Assembly: GCA_949128115.1 (NCBI GenBank)
Contig: OX421968.1
Coordinates: 28,548,877 to 28,612,876, forward strand
Source of the DNA: Anaspis maculata
Taxonomy: Eukaryota; Arthropoda; Insecta; Coleoptera; Scraptiidae
Length of the DNA stretch: 64,000 bases
Reading direction: 5' to 3'
Position numbers and translations under genes: made by a program. Position 1 is the stretch's first letter. Each line of letters starts with the position of its first letter. Under the pieces are notes generated by a model that saw only the letters and a program-made list of their open reading frames with translations, did no database searches and was not told where the DNA came from. Below, piece after piece: positions 23,520 to 35,870 of this stretch.

Positions 23520-25256
23520 AGACGACCTAGCTTTCTAATTTTTTCGCTGTTACATAGCTGCCACTCCCAAAGGAGGGCTAGGCTATATTGGATGTCTATA
23601 TTGCGCCGCCAACATAGAGAAAACCGCCCCCGATAAACTTGAAATAACATATTATTGCACTTTCTACCAGGCCTGATGCTCTGGTGTTCTCATTTTTTGA
23701 ATAATACATAGCTGCCACTTATAAACGTGAGCCAAGAAACATTCCGTCTTCAATATGCGCCGCCGACATGAAAAAACTGCTACAAACCGCCCCCAATCAC
23801 TTTAAAATGAAAAACATAAACCCGAAGACATAGCGCTCTGATTCTTTCAGTATATAAATAGCTGACTAAAAATGGGAAAGGATAGGCTACTTTTGGTTGG
23901 TCGCCGCCCCCAGATTCCGCCCCCAAACGATAAAAAGTGCAACTTTCACAAATGTTACTGATTGAGATGTTCCCTTAAACATTTAGGAACTGCCAACTCA
24001 AATTGTGCAACATTTGCTCAGCCGAACGCTGCCGCTCCCACACGCCGCCCCCAAAGTAAGAGATAAATGAAAAACATGAACCCAAAGACATAGCGATCTA
24101 AATTTTTCGCTATAGGGATAGCTGACTAAAAATGGAAAAGGATAGGCTACTTTTGATATGGCGCCGCCTCCAGCTTCCGCCCCCAAAAGAAAAAAGTGCA
24201 ACTTTCAACAATTTTCACTGATTTAGCTGATAATGTTACCTCGAACATTTAGAAACTCTCGACTCAAACTGTGCAAGAATTTCTTTGCCAAACTCTGCCG
24301 CTCCCACACGCCGCCCCCAAAGTGAGAGATAAATGTAAAACATGAACCTGAAGACATAGCGATCTAATTCTTTCACTATATTGATAGCTGGCTGAAATTG
24401 GAAAAATATAGGCCACTTTTAATTAGCCGCCTCCAGCTGCCGCCTCCAAACAAAAAAAAATGCAACTTTCACAATTTTCACTGATTGTCATATTTCCCTC
24501 ACATTTAGAAACTCCCAACTCAAACTGTGCAATAGTTACTTTGCCGAATGCTGCCCCCCCACACGCTGCCCCCCCACACGCTGCCCTCAAAGTGAGAGAT
24601 GAATGAAAAACATAAACCCGAAGACATAACGATCTAATTCTTTCGCTATATGGATAGCTAACTAAAAATGGGAAAGAATAGGCTACCTTTCACATGGCGC
24701 CGCCTCCAACTTCCACCCCCAAAAGAAAAAAGTGCATCTTTCAATATATTTCACTGAATTACATTTTAATGTTACCTCAAACATTTAGAAACTCCTAACT
24801 CAAACTGTGGAAGAATTTCTTTGTCAAACTCTGCCGCTCCCACACGCCGCCCCCAAAGTAAGAGATAAATGTAAAACATAACCCTGGAGACATAGCGATG
24901 TAATTGTTGCGCTATATAGATAGCTGACTAAAAATGGGAAGAGATAGGCTACTTTTGATCAGTCGCCGCCTCCAGCTTCCGCCCCCAAACAAAAAAATGC
25001 AACTTTCACAATTTCCACTGATTGTCATATTTCCTTAAACATTTAGAAACTCTTAACTCAAACTGTGCAACAGTTACTTTGTCGAATGCTGCCACCCCCA
25101 CACGCTGCCCTTCAAAGTAAGAGATAAATGGAAAACATAAACCCAAAGACATAGCGATCTAATTCTTTCGTTATATGGATAGCCGACTAAAAATGGGAAA
25201 GAATAGACTACTGTTGATTAGTCGCCGCTCCCAGCTCCCGCCCTCAAACAAAAAAA
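23520..25256. repeat. Tandem array of ~264-bp units
   Basis: Six recognisable units, anchored by GACATAGCG (or close variants) at about 23826, 24087, 24353, 24623, 24889 and 25148, giving spacings of 259-270 bp. Each unit has GATAGCTGACTAAAAATGGG, GCCGCCTCCAGCTTCCGCCC, a TTTAGAAACTC block and CCACACGCCGCCCCCAAAGT. Strand asymmetry is marked (C-rich on plus). A more diverged unit precedes the first. Units are perhaps 85-90% identical, so homogenisation is not recent. Confidence 0.9.
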
Positions 25257-25410
25257 TATATTGATGAGTGAAGGAATTTTCATTCAAATCTATTTCATTG
25301 GCAAGCACCCCATTCTGATAACACAATATCACAATGAGTTTCGAATAAAGAAAGTTGGCAAGGAATGGTGTTTCTCCTTCAACCAAATTTCTTTACGTTT
25401 TGCCTCTTTG

Positions 25411-25458
25411 AAAATGCGCTACTGAGACTCACGCACGTGAAGGCATACTCACTTGTTT
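25411..25458 (+). repeat. Dispersed hairpin motif, copy 5
   Basis: AAAATGCGCTACTGAGACTC followed by ACGCACGTGAAGGC and ACTCACTTGTTTG. It sits ~150 bp after the end of the 264-bp array. Confidence 0.6.
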
Positions 25459-25459
25459 G

Positions 25460-26640
25460 TTTTTGGTTTGATTTATGTATAATTATTTCTACCTTATGCT
25501 TGTTATTTACGTACTGTTCAACGTTGAATTCATTTTATTGTTATTGTTGACGAACGCGTCAACGGCTCATGTCTGGTACGTTCTCGCCATGGTCCTCGCT
25601 CGTAGGTACCCTTACGGCGGGCGTCGAGTGGTGAAGGCGCTATAAAACACAGTCTCCACATTTTCCATCGCACACATACTAAGAGGCGAAAAGCATGAAT
25701 TTGCCATAACTCCCACAATAAGGTGCCTACTCATTTTCATTTTATAATTGAAAGTTATTGCAACTAACAATAGAAACCTGAGGTACATGCTAGAATATGT
25801 ACGTAATTTTTTTTTCCGTTGTTTTATAGTTAGGTTAGACTTAAAAGGCTCTTTAAATCGTACCTATGTACGCTTTGTTATAGTACCTACCTAACAAGCT
25901 TGTTACTTTACAACAACACAACGTTAATTTTTTTGTTGGTTAAACTCCAATTAAATGCGCTTTTTATTTTACATAATCACCATTTCCACAATATGGCATT
26001 ATGTACCTCAATGAAACTGAAATCCCTAAGCATTAGTACGTCGACCCACGCACACGCACTTGTGCATACTATAGTTCACTTGAAAGCAAATTTACATCTC
26101 TACACATTAAATTGCCAATCCGAACATTACTTGCATTAGTTAACAACATGAAAGTCGGTTTGAATTACGAAATTAACTCTTAACGCATGTTCTTAACATT
26201 TTAAGCGGTTTTTGCTTCAATTTGTAAGTAAACGTTCGTTCCAAATTCCTTATCATCAGCGGAATGCCATCGTAAATTTCATCATTCCAACGAGGTTTCA
26301 TCCCAGATTTATAGTATAATCATAGTAGTTATCTACCTAAGTGATTATTGCTGTTAATTTAGCAGAATGAGTGCTTATCGGCGATGGAGATTCGATTTTG
26401 TGTGTTGATTTCAGAAGAGTAAAAATTGGAGCGAGCGATTAAGATTAAGATTAATCTAAATTTTTGGCGAATATAGGGACTGGACCAGGAGTTTCCAACC
26501 AGGGGGAGCGCGGCGTAGAGAGGAGACATTTGAAGGAGGGCGGAATATGTTTGCATTTTTGGAAGAAAAAATAATTCCACGCGTAAATACATCTCAGTAT
26601 CACATTCACTGATTCTGTTGGTCACTGTTTCAAACCGCGA
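25460..26640. other. Intergenic stretch, nothing recognised
   Basis: Contains GTACCTAC-type short words common across the window and a few ORFs below 90 codons without motifs. No terminal repeats noticed. Confidence 0.4.
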
Positions 26641-26810
26641 CGTCGTCAGTTGCTGTTAAACGAGTAAACTAATAATAATAATAAAAATAATGTCCGTTCT
26701 TTGTAATAAAAAAATTAAAGGGGGAGAGCATGAAAATATGAATTATAATCGGGGCTCAACAAAAGAAAGGTTGGGTCATTTTGTTGGAAAAAAAAAATCG
26801 TCGTCATGTC

Positions 26811-27292
26811 TGCGGTAGTGCCGAAATTCCCGGGAAATTGAAAACATTGTTGAAAATTGTTCAAGAACCAGTTACCTCTTCTTAAAAAAAAATGGTGAAA
26901 ATCGGTTCACGGGGTAAGAAAATTTGTTGTTTTTTTCAAAGAGGAAAACTCGGCAACCGTTGGCGTTGATCCGATTTCGAAAATTTTTCCTTCAAAAATT
27001 GACTCAATCTTTTCTCCAACTTTCAATCGCAGCATGTCTGCACCTAAAATGAATATTTCGTGGGGTCCGTCGCATGTCGAAGTTTGCACTGCATTTTTTT
27101 CAAATTCACGGAATGTACAAATTTCATTTTGAAACAATTACCCTCGTTTCGATTTTGAAAATAGGTCTACACGACGCCCAATTCAATCTGCTTTCGATAT
27201 CAGTTGGAATTTCTCGAAAAAAGTCGATCCCCGAGCAGGAATGAATTTTTGAGTGGAGTACTGCATCAAAAGCGTGTCGTTCCGGTCATAAT
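26811..27292 (-). repeat. Dispersed ~1.2 kb repeat, copy split by a hAT-like element
   Basis: Minus-strand match to 42915-43500 and 47108-47640. The translated segment GPHEIFILGADML is shared with GEPHEIFILGADML at 47407-47589. The repeat resumes at 28509 (ACAGGCGAAAGGCCCTCTCA) after the insertion 27293-28500, and fades near 28580. The peptide is shared between copies but interrupted by stops, so coding is unproven. Confidence 0.65.
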
Positions 27293-28500
27293 AATTAGAG
27301 GTGGGCAAAATTTTGATATATCAAATCAAAATATCGATATATCATGGATATGATACGCTAAAAAATTTATACCTATCAACATATCAGTGTTTGATAACAT
27401 ATCAAATATCTATTGCTTGATATTATTAAATCAAATATTACCATAAAATGATTTACCAAATACCTATATTTGCTTGATAAAAATTTTAAATATCATTGTT
27501 CCCACAAGCTGCAACATGGTGTTGTGTTGTACGTAAAAGTATATATAAGTGATATAATATCCCTTCCTAAAAAGGATAGAAAACACGATTCGGAAAGAAT
27601 TCGAACGTGAAAAAACACAGGTGGTGACTGCTGGGGGTGGTAGTCATAGCCAACGGTCGGCGACAGCGATTGGGGTCGTCTTTCGTCTAAACAAAATGTT
27701 GATAGTTCGAGGGAAATATGTGGTAATTAAAAGTGGAGTGACCAACCATTGCTCTATCTCAGCTCAACGACTACGCTACGAGAGCTTCAAGTAGTTACTA
27801 GTTTTGACGTGTATGTAGATAATTCGTTGATATGCTGATATTTTAATACTTACTTACTTTGATATATTGATATTGTTACGAAGCTCACCATCCCGGCTCT
27901 TTCTAGAGAAATCTAGATGTACGCGTTGCATTCGGGAAGCATCGAGAGACTTCAGCGGTAGGTCACGACACGTCGAGACTTCTGGTGGAGGTGCCGTAGA
28001 AAGTACGCGTATATTCTCGACGCAGATACCAGAGAAATCCTCGTGTGGTGTAAACACCATCAGGAAGCATCCAGAACCTTCGATGCCACTATAAGAGAGG
28101 AACTCGACCTGGCATCGAGATAGTTGGAATCGAGCGATTGTGGCGTTAACATCTCGGCGACATTGTGAATTACCAAGCGATTAATAATTCTGTGCGTTAT
28201 TTAGTTGTTCGGTAGTAACTAATAAAGTGCAGTCTGTTTACAAGTAAATCAGCGCGTTTAATTTCGAGATAGGCGAACCCGAATACCGTAACAATATTTT
28301 GTTACTTCGATACTTTGATATATTCACTTGGTTAGTTTAATATTCTAATACTTTGTTACATTGATATTTTGATATTTTGATACTTTGATACATTGATATT
28401 TTGAAATACATATATCAAATAATGATATGTATATCAAATTTTTTTGATACAGTTTCAATATCAAATTCTGATATTGCTTTTACAATATCGCCCACCCCTA
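27293..28500. mobile_element. hAT-like non-autonomous element with a solo LTR inside
   Basis: Termini TAGAGGTGGGCAAAATTTTG and the complement of ATATCGCCCACCCCTA. Flanked by the 8-bp direct repeat GTCATAAT (27285-27292 and 28501-28508). An extra AAT lies between the left duplication and the terminus. The TAGGGGTGGGC end and 8-bp duplication are characteristic of hAT elements. The interior is largely ATATC-rich satellite-like DNA, with no transposase, so mobilisation must have been in trans. A 420-bp LTR (27874-28293) inserted later. Confidence 0.75.
27874..28293 (+). mobile_element. Solo LTR, probably Ty3/gypsy-like
   Basis: Begins TGTTACGAAGC and ends ACCGTAACA, so it has TG...CA ends inside a short inverted repeat TGTTAC/GTAACA. 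Flanked by ATAT on both sides. A TATA-like CACTATAAGAG is near 28088 and an AATAAA at 28221. It is clearly more GC-rich than the ATATC-rich hAT sequence around it. No internal retroviral-type genes remain, which fits LTR-LTR recombination. The ORFs within it are incidental. Confidence 0.75.
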
Positions 28501-28699
28501 GTCATAATACAGGCGAAAGGCCCTCTCAGGTGGCAATGGCCAGAGGTGAATGGTGGACTTTTTTTTCAGTTTTGGCGGCCGTGATTGCTTGATGTCAACA
28601 AAATTTCAACCAAACGTTCCACCCGTCATATACCACCCACTTACCAAATTTCATCAAAATCTATCCAAAACGTTCCAAAGGTGTGGCAATAAAACGAAC

Positions 28700-30030
28700 A
28701 TTTTTCTTTAATTATGTTTTGGTACACCTGATTGACGTTTCGGGACCAAAAGCTTATTTTCACGGCTGGCTACTATTTGACGCATATTCGCAAAGTTGTA
28801 TCGCAATCGCTCCTAAAACCCGGAAAAAAACGAGGGACAAGCCCATTTTTACCAGTTTCCCGGATTTTTTTTCCAAGTTGGATGCTCAATTTTTATCGGA
28901 GCTGTCCATGTCCCGTCAAGTCCCTGGTGGATACTCTTGCTGCAAACCAAATTTGGTCCAAATCTGTTTGGTACTACTCGAACTAACGAGCGAGCGTCAA
29001 AGTTTTTTGAAGTAAAACTTCTTATCGCTCGCTTAGATCACAACAACCACAGATGAGGGACTCTGTGGATGAGTATGAATTCAGTTGATGCGAGGATGAT
29101 GTGTAACGCTCTGGTGTGACGTTTTACTGGGTGACCAGTGGCGTCCCAGAAAATGGAAGAAGGGAATGTGTTGTGAGGCTCGCTTTTAACTGTTATGTTA
29201 GTATTCTTTTACCGCTTGCAGCGTGTTTCAAGTATTTCAGATTTCATCATAAATAAAAATTTGATCTGATCGATGAATTCTAACTTACGAAAGTGTTTCA
29301 TTTGCGATCAGAAAATGATCAATTTATTTCTTTAATCGGTCGCCGCAGCTGTATTGTAATGGGGCGACCTCTACCATCAAATATACAAACTTACCATTAT
29401 TACAGGTATTTGCTGCCGGCGTTGCCGGCATGTTGGTCTCAAAATAGAAACCTATTTATCATTCTCAACTTTTCTGTGTACCTAAACTAGGGATGTCCAA
29501 ATGTTGCCAGTGAATCGATTACTGTTAGTCGAGCTGAATCGCAATGAATAGTTTGATTCGATGAAAAAAATCGTATGAGATGAATCGAGAACCGATTGTA
29601 GGTGAATAATAATTGTACTAAATCAATGTGAAAGCTCTAAAAAAGCCTCTAAAAAAACTTTAAAGCAAAAAGATACAAACGATGGATTTCATCCAGACTT
29701 GACAAACCAACCAAATTAGCAAGCGGAGCGACTAGCGAGTTGCTTTGCCAAATAGGTAGAGGCTATCTGATTTTATAGACATTTGGCCACTTAATTCTGG
29801 GACACCTGTAAGTATAGTATACTGTACCTATAAGTATATACAGCTTGTTACCCTTTTTTTTAATCAATATTTCAGGAGGTCGTAGAGCATCAAAAAATAA
29901 GTGAACTATATATCTTGAAAAAATAATATCGGAAACGCTTTATAACGGAGATAGAGGCTTCCAAAGTTGAGTTTTGAAAATGGTTTTTAGCGCACTTTCT
30001 CAAAAAATAGGGAGAAAGCGCTTTTAGTTT
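28700..30030. other. Intergenic stretch with small repeat scraps
   Basis: No gene recognised. Near 29489 TAGGGATGTCCAAATG looks like a single hAT-type end but no partner was found. 29975-30030 is the TTTTTAGCGCACTTTCTC lead-in that precedes simple repeats elsewhere in the window. Confidence 0.4.
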
Positions 30031-30037
30031 CACTTTG

Positions 30038-30070
30038 CCCGTCCGTCCGTCCGTCTGTCTGTCTGTCTGT
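30038..30070. repeat. (GTCC)n/(GTCT)n microsatellite
   Basis: Four GTCC followed by four or five GTCT units, then ACCCGGG. Confidence 0.9.
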
Positions 30071-30974
30071 ACCCGGGATATCAATTCCCTTAGGAAAAAG
30101 AGATATCGATGTGATGTAAACGCTGATCAATAGTAAATATGTCCAGGACGTCAAGTTGACTTTTGTTTTTTGTTACTTTGCCGTCATCTGATCCGCCATT
30201 TTGAATTGCTCTAAAAGTGATCCGATTAGAATGAAATTTGCAGGCAATGTAAATCACATCAAGATCCATCCAATTTTTGAATATTGATGCCCCGCCGCTA
30301 TCTTGTATTTTCACGATCACGGTGAAAAGTAAAGTTTATCTTCTTCTTTCTCCCGCCGACCGTACGCGCATGCCAAATTTGGCTGAAATCGGCCCGACGG
30401 TAGTAGGTACGGGGTCAGTTGAGCCAGACGTTTCTAGGGACTTTTATCTGGTGACTTTTGGTTGGCAACACTGAATCTAGTGACTTTTTTGACAGGTCGT
30501 TAAGCATTGGATCTGCATTACCGGCATTTGACAGGTGGCGCGGGAAATTTGAAAAGTTTTTAGTTTATCTGGTGACTTTTGGTTATTATCACTGAATCTA
30601 GTGACTTTTTTGACTGATCGTCAAGCATTTATTCTGTATTACCGGCATTTGACATGTGGGGGATTTTAACGTGCGGGAAATTTGAAAAGTACGTGGAATT
30701 TGGATTTGACAGGTTGGGTCACAGATTGTGTTTGGCAGGAGACATTTGTTAGCTTGAAAGCGCGGGATGTTTGAATTCCCTATACCTACTGAAGCACTCC
30801 TCATTGTATCTTAACCCTTGCAAACTCTCAAGTGGTTTGGTTTCAATAGTTATTTTTGGTATATAAACGCAAGCAAATAGAACCATTTTATTGACAGACC
30901 AATATACTGTGCTAGTTACATGGACAATAATTACATACAGTTCAGGGTAAGACCTCAACATCATGATTTATTCG

Positions 30975-31930
30975 TAGTTTAATTCACATAACTGCTTACA
31001 TAGACAATTATATTAAATTCAAAATAAAGCACAAACAGGTGATCATAAACAAATTTACAGTATTGATTATACATAAAAACATTGATTACTAAAATTACTT
31101 GAAATCGAAGTACGTTCGATAAAATTTCTTAGTTGCTTACATAGACAATTACGTCAAATTGAAATAAGGCACAAACAGGTGATCGTGAACGATTTTTCAT
31201 AGCTGAGTATACAGGCATCAACTACCTATAATCGAAAAACATCTAATACATGTTCTTAGTTGCTTACATAGACAATTACGTGAAACTTAAAATAAGGTAC
31301 AAACAGGTGAGCATGAATGACTTTTCATAGCTAAGTATACAGACATTATTCACTTGAAATCGAAGTACATTTGATACAATTTCCCAGCTGATTACCGCAT
31401 ACCATTACATAAAATTTGAAATAAGGCACAAACAGGTGATAATAAACAAATTTACATAGTTGATTATACATAGAAGATATGCACACGAACATAAAATCGA
31501 AGTACATTTGACTATTTCTTAGTTGATTACATAATATACAATTACATGAAATTCAAAATAGGGCACGAAGAGGTGATCATAAACAAATTTACAGTGTTGA
31601 ATAATACAAACTTGAATTACTCAAAATCGAAGTAGGTACATTCAATACAATTTCTTAGTTACTTACATAGGCAATTACGCGAAATTCAAATAAGGCCAAA
31701 ACAGGTGTTCATGAGCGATTTTTATAGCTGATTACACAAACATTGAATACTTTAAAATAGGAGTAGGTACTTTTAATACAATTTCTTAGTTGATTATACC
31801 ATATAAAATTATTTGAAATTTGAATTGAGGCACAAACAAATTATAATAAACGAATTTATAGGGTTGATCACACAAATATCAATGACCTGTAATCGAGGTA
31901 CATTTTTAATACAATTTCTCAGTACAAACA
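30975..31930 (-). repeat. ~130-bp minisatellite in the left arm
   Basis: Seven units of 127-147 bp, each containing GTTGCTTACATAGACAATTA, GGCACAAACAGGTGATCAT and AAATCGAAGTACATT or close variants. Unit starts are near 30984, 31131, 31258, 31386, 31521, 31657 and 31788. Confidence 0.85.
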
Positions 31931-32229
31931 TCATTCACCCAAAGTCGAAGTACACTTAACACGACAACTTGATGGTCGGCAGTTCTGATGTGCCGGTCGC
32001 GAGGCAAATTGTTGGAATCATCGTCATCATTATTGGACACAATTAACTCCTTCATGGAGCCAAAATTGAGTAGCTTGGAATTCTTATAGCTCAGTTTTAT
32101 TATTTTCACTTTGCAAACGACATCACTTCTATTCTCGGGTGCTGGGAAGGCGAAGGGCCCACTGTTGGCTCTTAGAGAGAATCGTTGATAGTGTGAATTC
32201 AGTAACTGGATCAGGTTGACAGTATAATT
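31906..32229 (-). pseudogene. Unassigned 107-codon frame, left arm
   Basis: Mirror of 39232-39555. The frame is open beyond the first methionine back to a stop near 32230 and includes LLNSHYQRFSLRANSGPF, an acidic SNNDDDDSNN run and VVVLSVLRLWVNDV. No family recognised. It ends inside the minisatellite, so the C-terminus is probably not native. Confidence 0.3.
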
Positions 32230-32364
32230 CTAGTTATTGTAGTTGTGATGAGAACATTCCAGGTGAGTACTACAAAAAAAAAAATCAAAAATTGTATGTT
32301 ATGTCTAACAGGATATTATAATACAAGTTTCATAAGACATAGTATTGTTGGGGGGTACGGAAAA

Positions 32365-32404
32365 TGAACGAGTGAATATGCCTCCACGACCGTGAGGCTT
32401 ATTG
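32365..32404 (-). repeat. Dispersed hairpin motif, left-arm copy
   Basis: Minus strand reads AAGCCTCACGGTCGTGGAGG then CATATTCACTCGTTC. Confidence 0.55.
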
Positions 32405-32508
32405 TTTGTAGGTATATGCATTTCAACTACCTGAGAAGTCGCACCCAAAATAACGGCTCTTGCCAACAGGGAATTGGTTGAAGGCCTTTTTTCTTATAAT
32501 TTATAAGG

Positions 32509-32784
32509 TTATGACGGTATTACGGGAGCATAATTATTGAAAATAAAACATGCTAATTGTCGCAAGGCCCTTAAGGTCGTGAGTGGCGTGACAATATCCA
32601 CCATGTAAACCGTGGTAATAAGTTTGAATTTGAACAATCTATACTGTTTATCCGCGTAACCAGTCTTTTTTCCATCAACTGTAGTCATTCCACAGAGTTT
32701 TAACAAGAGATTGATTTTTTTTTTCAATAAAGTTTGACCATCGAGTCTGTGGGTGATATATTTTTTTTTTTTTTGCATAAGCAT
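32509..32784 (-). pseudogene. Unassigned ~90-codon frame, left arm
   Basis: Contains THRLDGQTLLKKKINLLLKL, GYADKQYRLFKFKLITT and TLRALRQLACFIFNNYAPV. Mirror of 38671-38952. The two copies differ in their first codons because the A/T run at the start is 14 long here and 13 in the right arm. No family recognised. Confidence 0.3.
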
Positions 32785-32843
32785 GAGACATTACATTGAA
32801 AAAGATCGATGGAATTGGCTTAGCTTTGCGTGGGGTAGGTATA

Positions 32844-32965
32844 ATATACAGCGAGCCGCGGCTTTGCAGTCGTTTCCAAAAATCCGGAACTATCGACCAG
32901 GGGCCTGTATCGAAATAGAATTTTTTTTGTCAAAAGAGAGTTAAATTTTTTTCTAAATATAACCC
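32844..32965 (+). repeat. ~120-bp repeat shared with the retrotransposon 5' region
   Basis: CGAGCCGCGGCTTTGCAGTC, ACTATCGACCAGGGGCCTGT and GTCAAAAGAGAGTTAAA align with 59468-59590 (CGAGCCGTAGCTTTGCGGTC and so on). The mirror copy in the right arm is about 38497-38618. Confidence 0.65.
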
Positions 32966-34073
32966 GTACATATAGTAATGTGTTTCCATAAAAATATGTA
33001 CTTAAATAAATGAATTGTCCGCATAAACATAGTGAAAATTAAACTTACACGAAAAACACAAACACGGCACAGCACCAACCCATGAGGCTGCTAGATAACG
33101 AATGCAAACGCACCACCACCACCTGTCGACTGGGTGGTTGTTCGTAACTTCTTACCTGAAAAGCCCTGAGCTATTAATTTTTTTTACCTGAAAGATCGTG
33201 TCTGAACAGGAATTTTTAGTATCATATGCACATATTCACGGAGCCAGCAGATAATCAATAATTATTATATAAATAGAAACTTTATTTAAAAATTACTTTG
33301 TGCTTATCACATAATGCTCCGACTTGAAAAATATCAGCGCTGAATTTTGTCAGTCCAGTACGGCAATGTAAAAATAAAAAAATATAAAAGATATAAGTAT
33401 TTAGGAGCTCAATGTGTTGAAAAGATGTTTTAATAAAAACTATTAACATATGGACAAATTTACATAAAAATACCTAATGTTTTTCAATGCTCAAAGGTAT
33501 TAGCCTAAAATGTTAGCGATTATCGATTGCATTGAGTACACCTGCCTACTGAAATTTTTCAAGTACCTGAGGGTCTAATATAAACGACTCTAGCATGCCA
33601 GCATTTTATAAGAATTTTCTACTTGACCGACCTTGAATTTTCAATAAATACCCTTTGATTACCAGGTTGAGAAAGAACGAATGAATACGAGAGGTAGCCA
33701 GTAGTGTAGGTAGCGCGACCGAAGAAATTAACAAGAGAGTTTTGCAGCATTGCCCACCCGCTGACGAGTGCTCTTCAAGCTACAAATATCTCCGGATCAA
33801 ATATGTACCAAGCCATATGCGTAGTATCAGAATGGTGCATCTTAATACTTAACTCGGCCCTTTCAGGATGTACCTATGGGAGAAGTTTGTGCAAATAAAA
33901 ATACGCACTAGTTATTGGTTACAGCTTTGTTCATTTCAGATTTTTAAACAGTTCCATACTCCTATCCTTACCTTAGATATGAAAGATTTTATTGTATCTA
34001 TCTATGTACTAACAAGACTCTAAGAATTTTCATTCACATGTTCGAAAATATTTGCAGTCATTTCTTACAATAA

Positions 34074-34658
34074 TTAAAGAGTTTGACTGTCGAAGAGACA
34101 AATATGGTTTCGCCAGCTAATGATGTTGGATATAAGAATCCAAGCTCGCATAGAAGGTCGAACGCAACCCGTTGACGCCTCTAATATTATTATCCCACTT
34201 TCTCGTCGTCTTCCTTCCAATAAAAGTACCTCGCCAACATTAGCACTTTTGGAAGTTTTTAAATACACTAACTTATCTGTAACTGCGCCTGGGTCGGTAG
34301 GACAGCCATATTCTTCATTTTTTTCAATTCACTGAAATTCTTTGCCACTTCTTTTGAGGCTGGAACCTAACTTGGAGAGATTTCTATAGGTCCTTATTGG
34401 TGCAGATTGACCTTTTGTCGAGAATCCAAATCGGTAGCAAGAAGCATCATGGACAAAGTCGTCATCACTCATTTCATCATACATTGTCTCACCGCTGTCC
34501 GTCGTTTTCAGATTTTGAGAGAAGGTTACTTCTAATTGATAAGATCTCGAGTGTATTGCAGATGTAGATGAACTGGTTCCGCACCTACGACGTTGGAATT
34601 TTTTTTGTGTCCATACTTGTTTTGTTGAAGATATGTTAGCTCGGGACATATTCTTCAA
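34074..34658 (-). pseudogene. 195-codon frame with one internal TGA, left arm
   Basis: Mirror of 36801-37385 and nearly identical. A single in-frame TGA (34329-34331) separates a 109-codon part from an 85-codon part that continues in the same frame. The first part has basic WTQKKFQRRRCG and acidic YDEMSDDDFVHD segments; the second has VLLLEGRRRESGIIILEA. No family recognised. Confidence 0.4.
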
Positions 34659-35039
34659 GAAAACTGAGCTATTTTCAATATTTTGTAGGATATATGCGAT
34701 GGCAAGGCCTTCTTCTCTTTAGTTTCTCGCACCAAGCGTGCTAACATAGACTTTAAAATACCGAAAACTCGGGCACTTGTTCTAACCTAGGTCTCTCGAA
34801 GGACTTTAGTTATAGCGCTTTGAATTTTTTCGGAAATATTTCTCTTGCTTTCTGCAGCTCTACCTTCTATCGTTATCAAAAGCTCGATCATTTCTGGATA
34901 TTTTGCTCCCGCTCATTCAAATATACAGATACTCTTCATTTCACGTTTTACTTATCTCAGCATGATGAATAATCTCACCATTATTTTGTCTCCATCGATT
35001 GTCCCCTTTCAGTGTCCACTTCAATGTCACCTTTGTACT

Positions 35040-35175
35040 CTTCAATTGTCCCTAACGTGTCCCTAACGTGTCCCTAACGTGTCTCTAACGTGTCCCTAAC
35101 GTGTCCCTAACGTGTCCCTAACGTGTCTCTAACGTGTCCCCAACGTGTCCCTAACGTGTACTTTAACGTGTTCCC
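35040..35175 (+). repeat. 11-bp minisatellite, left arm
   Basis: About ten units of ACGTGTCCCTA with CTCTA and CCCCA variants, ending in degenerate units next to TGAGTGAAGCGG. Confidence 0.9.
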
Positions 35176-35397
35176 TAACTTGAGTGAAGCGGATCGAACG
35201 TGCGGCGATAAAAACGCGCTTGACTAAAAATGCGCTTGACTGAAGCCACTCTGGACCCGATCGAAACTCGAGCAGATTGAAAGCTGCGATCGAAACGCAG
35301 TCACTGCTAGAGACCAGCGTATACCGACAAGTCCTAGCGAACAGCCTATAACGTTAACTCCTAGTTGCCGGCCTATGCTGATAGCGACAGCACAAGT

Positions 35398-35590
35398 GAT
35401 CAGGTTAGGAGTATAGAGACTTAGCGGTTAAAGCATGACGACTTGGCAGACAGAGCATGACTACTAGAACTTCTCGCTATACGCTGTCCACTGGCAAAGT
35501 CTGCATACGTCGGCCTTTTGAGTCGTCATGCTCTGCCCGCCGAGTCGTCATGCTTCAACCGCTAAGTCTCTATACTACTGACCTGATCAT
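35398..35590 (+). repeat. 190-bp hairpin at the left of the palindrome centre
   Basis: GATCAGGTTAGGAGTATAGA at the left pairs with TCTATACTACTGACCTGATC at the right; stem also includes GACTTAGCGGTTAAAGCATG. The unpaired loop contains CTATACGCTGTCCACTGG. Confidence 0.85.
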
Positions 35591-35689
35591 TGTGACACGG
35601 TATAAACAAAAGCAAATTGAATCATTTAATTGACAAACAGACAGTTGAAGGAGACACATGGAACATATGGGACATTAGAAGTGACATAG

Positions 35690-35803
35690 GGGACACGTGA
35701 GGGACACGTTAGAGACACGTTAGGGACACGTTAGAGACACGTTAGGGACACGTTAGAGACACGTTAGGGACACGTTAGGGACACGTTAGGGACAATTGAA
35801 GAG
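35690..35803 (-). repeat. 11-bp minisatellite, central spacer copy
   Basis: Units TAGGGACACGT and TAGAGACACGT. With the following sequence to 35868 it is a direct copy of right-arm 36312-36485, so it makes the palindrome centre asymmetric. Confidence 0.9.
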
Positions 35804-35870
35804 TACAAAGGTGACATTGAAGTGGACACTGAAAGGGGACAATCGATGGAGACAAAATAATGGTGAGGAG

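Larger units (their letters stand above)
30402..35590 (+). repeat. Left arm of the 10.66 kb palindrome
   Basis: Reverse complement of 35871-41059. From the outside in: a duplicated ~125-bp block with TCTGGTGACTTTTGGTT (30445-30690), a ~130-bp minisatellite, eroded ORFs on the minus strand, an 11-bp minisatellite, and a 190-bp hairpin next to the spacer. Confidence 0.9.
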
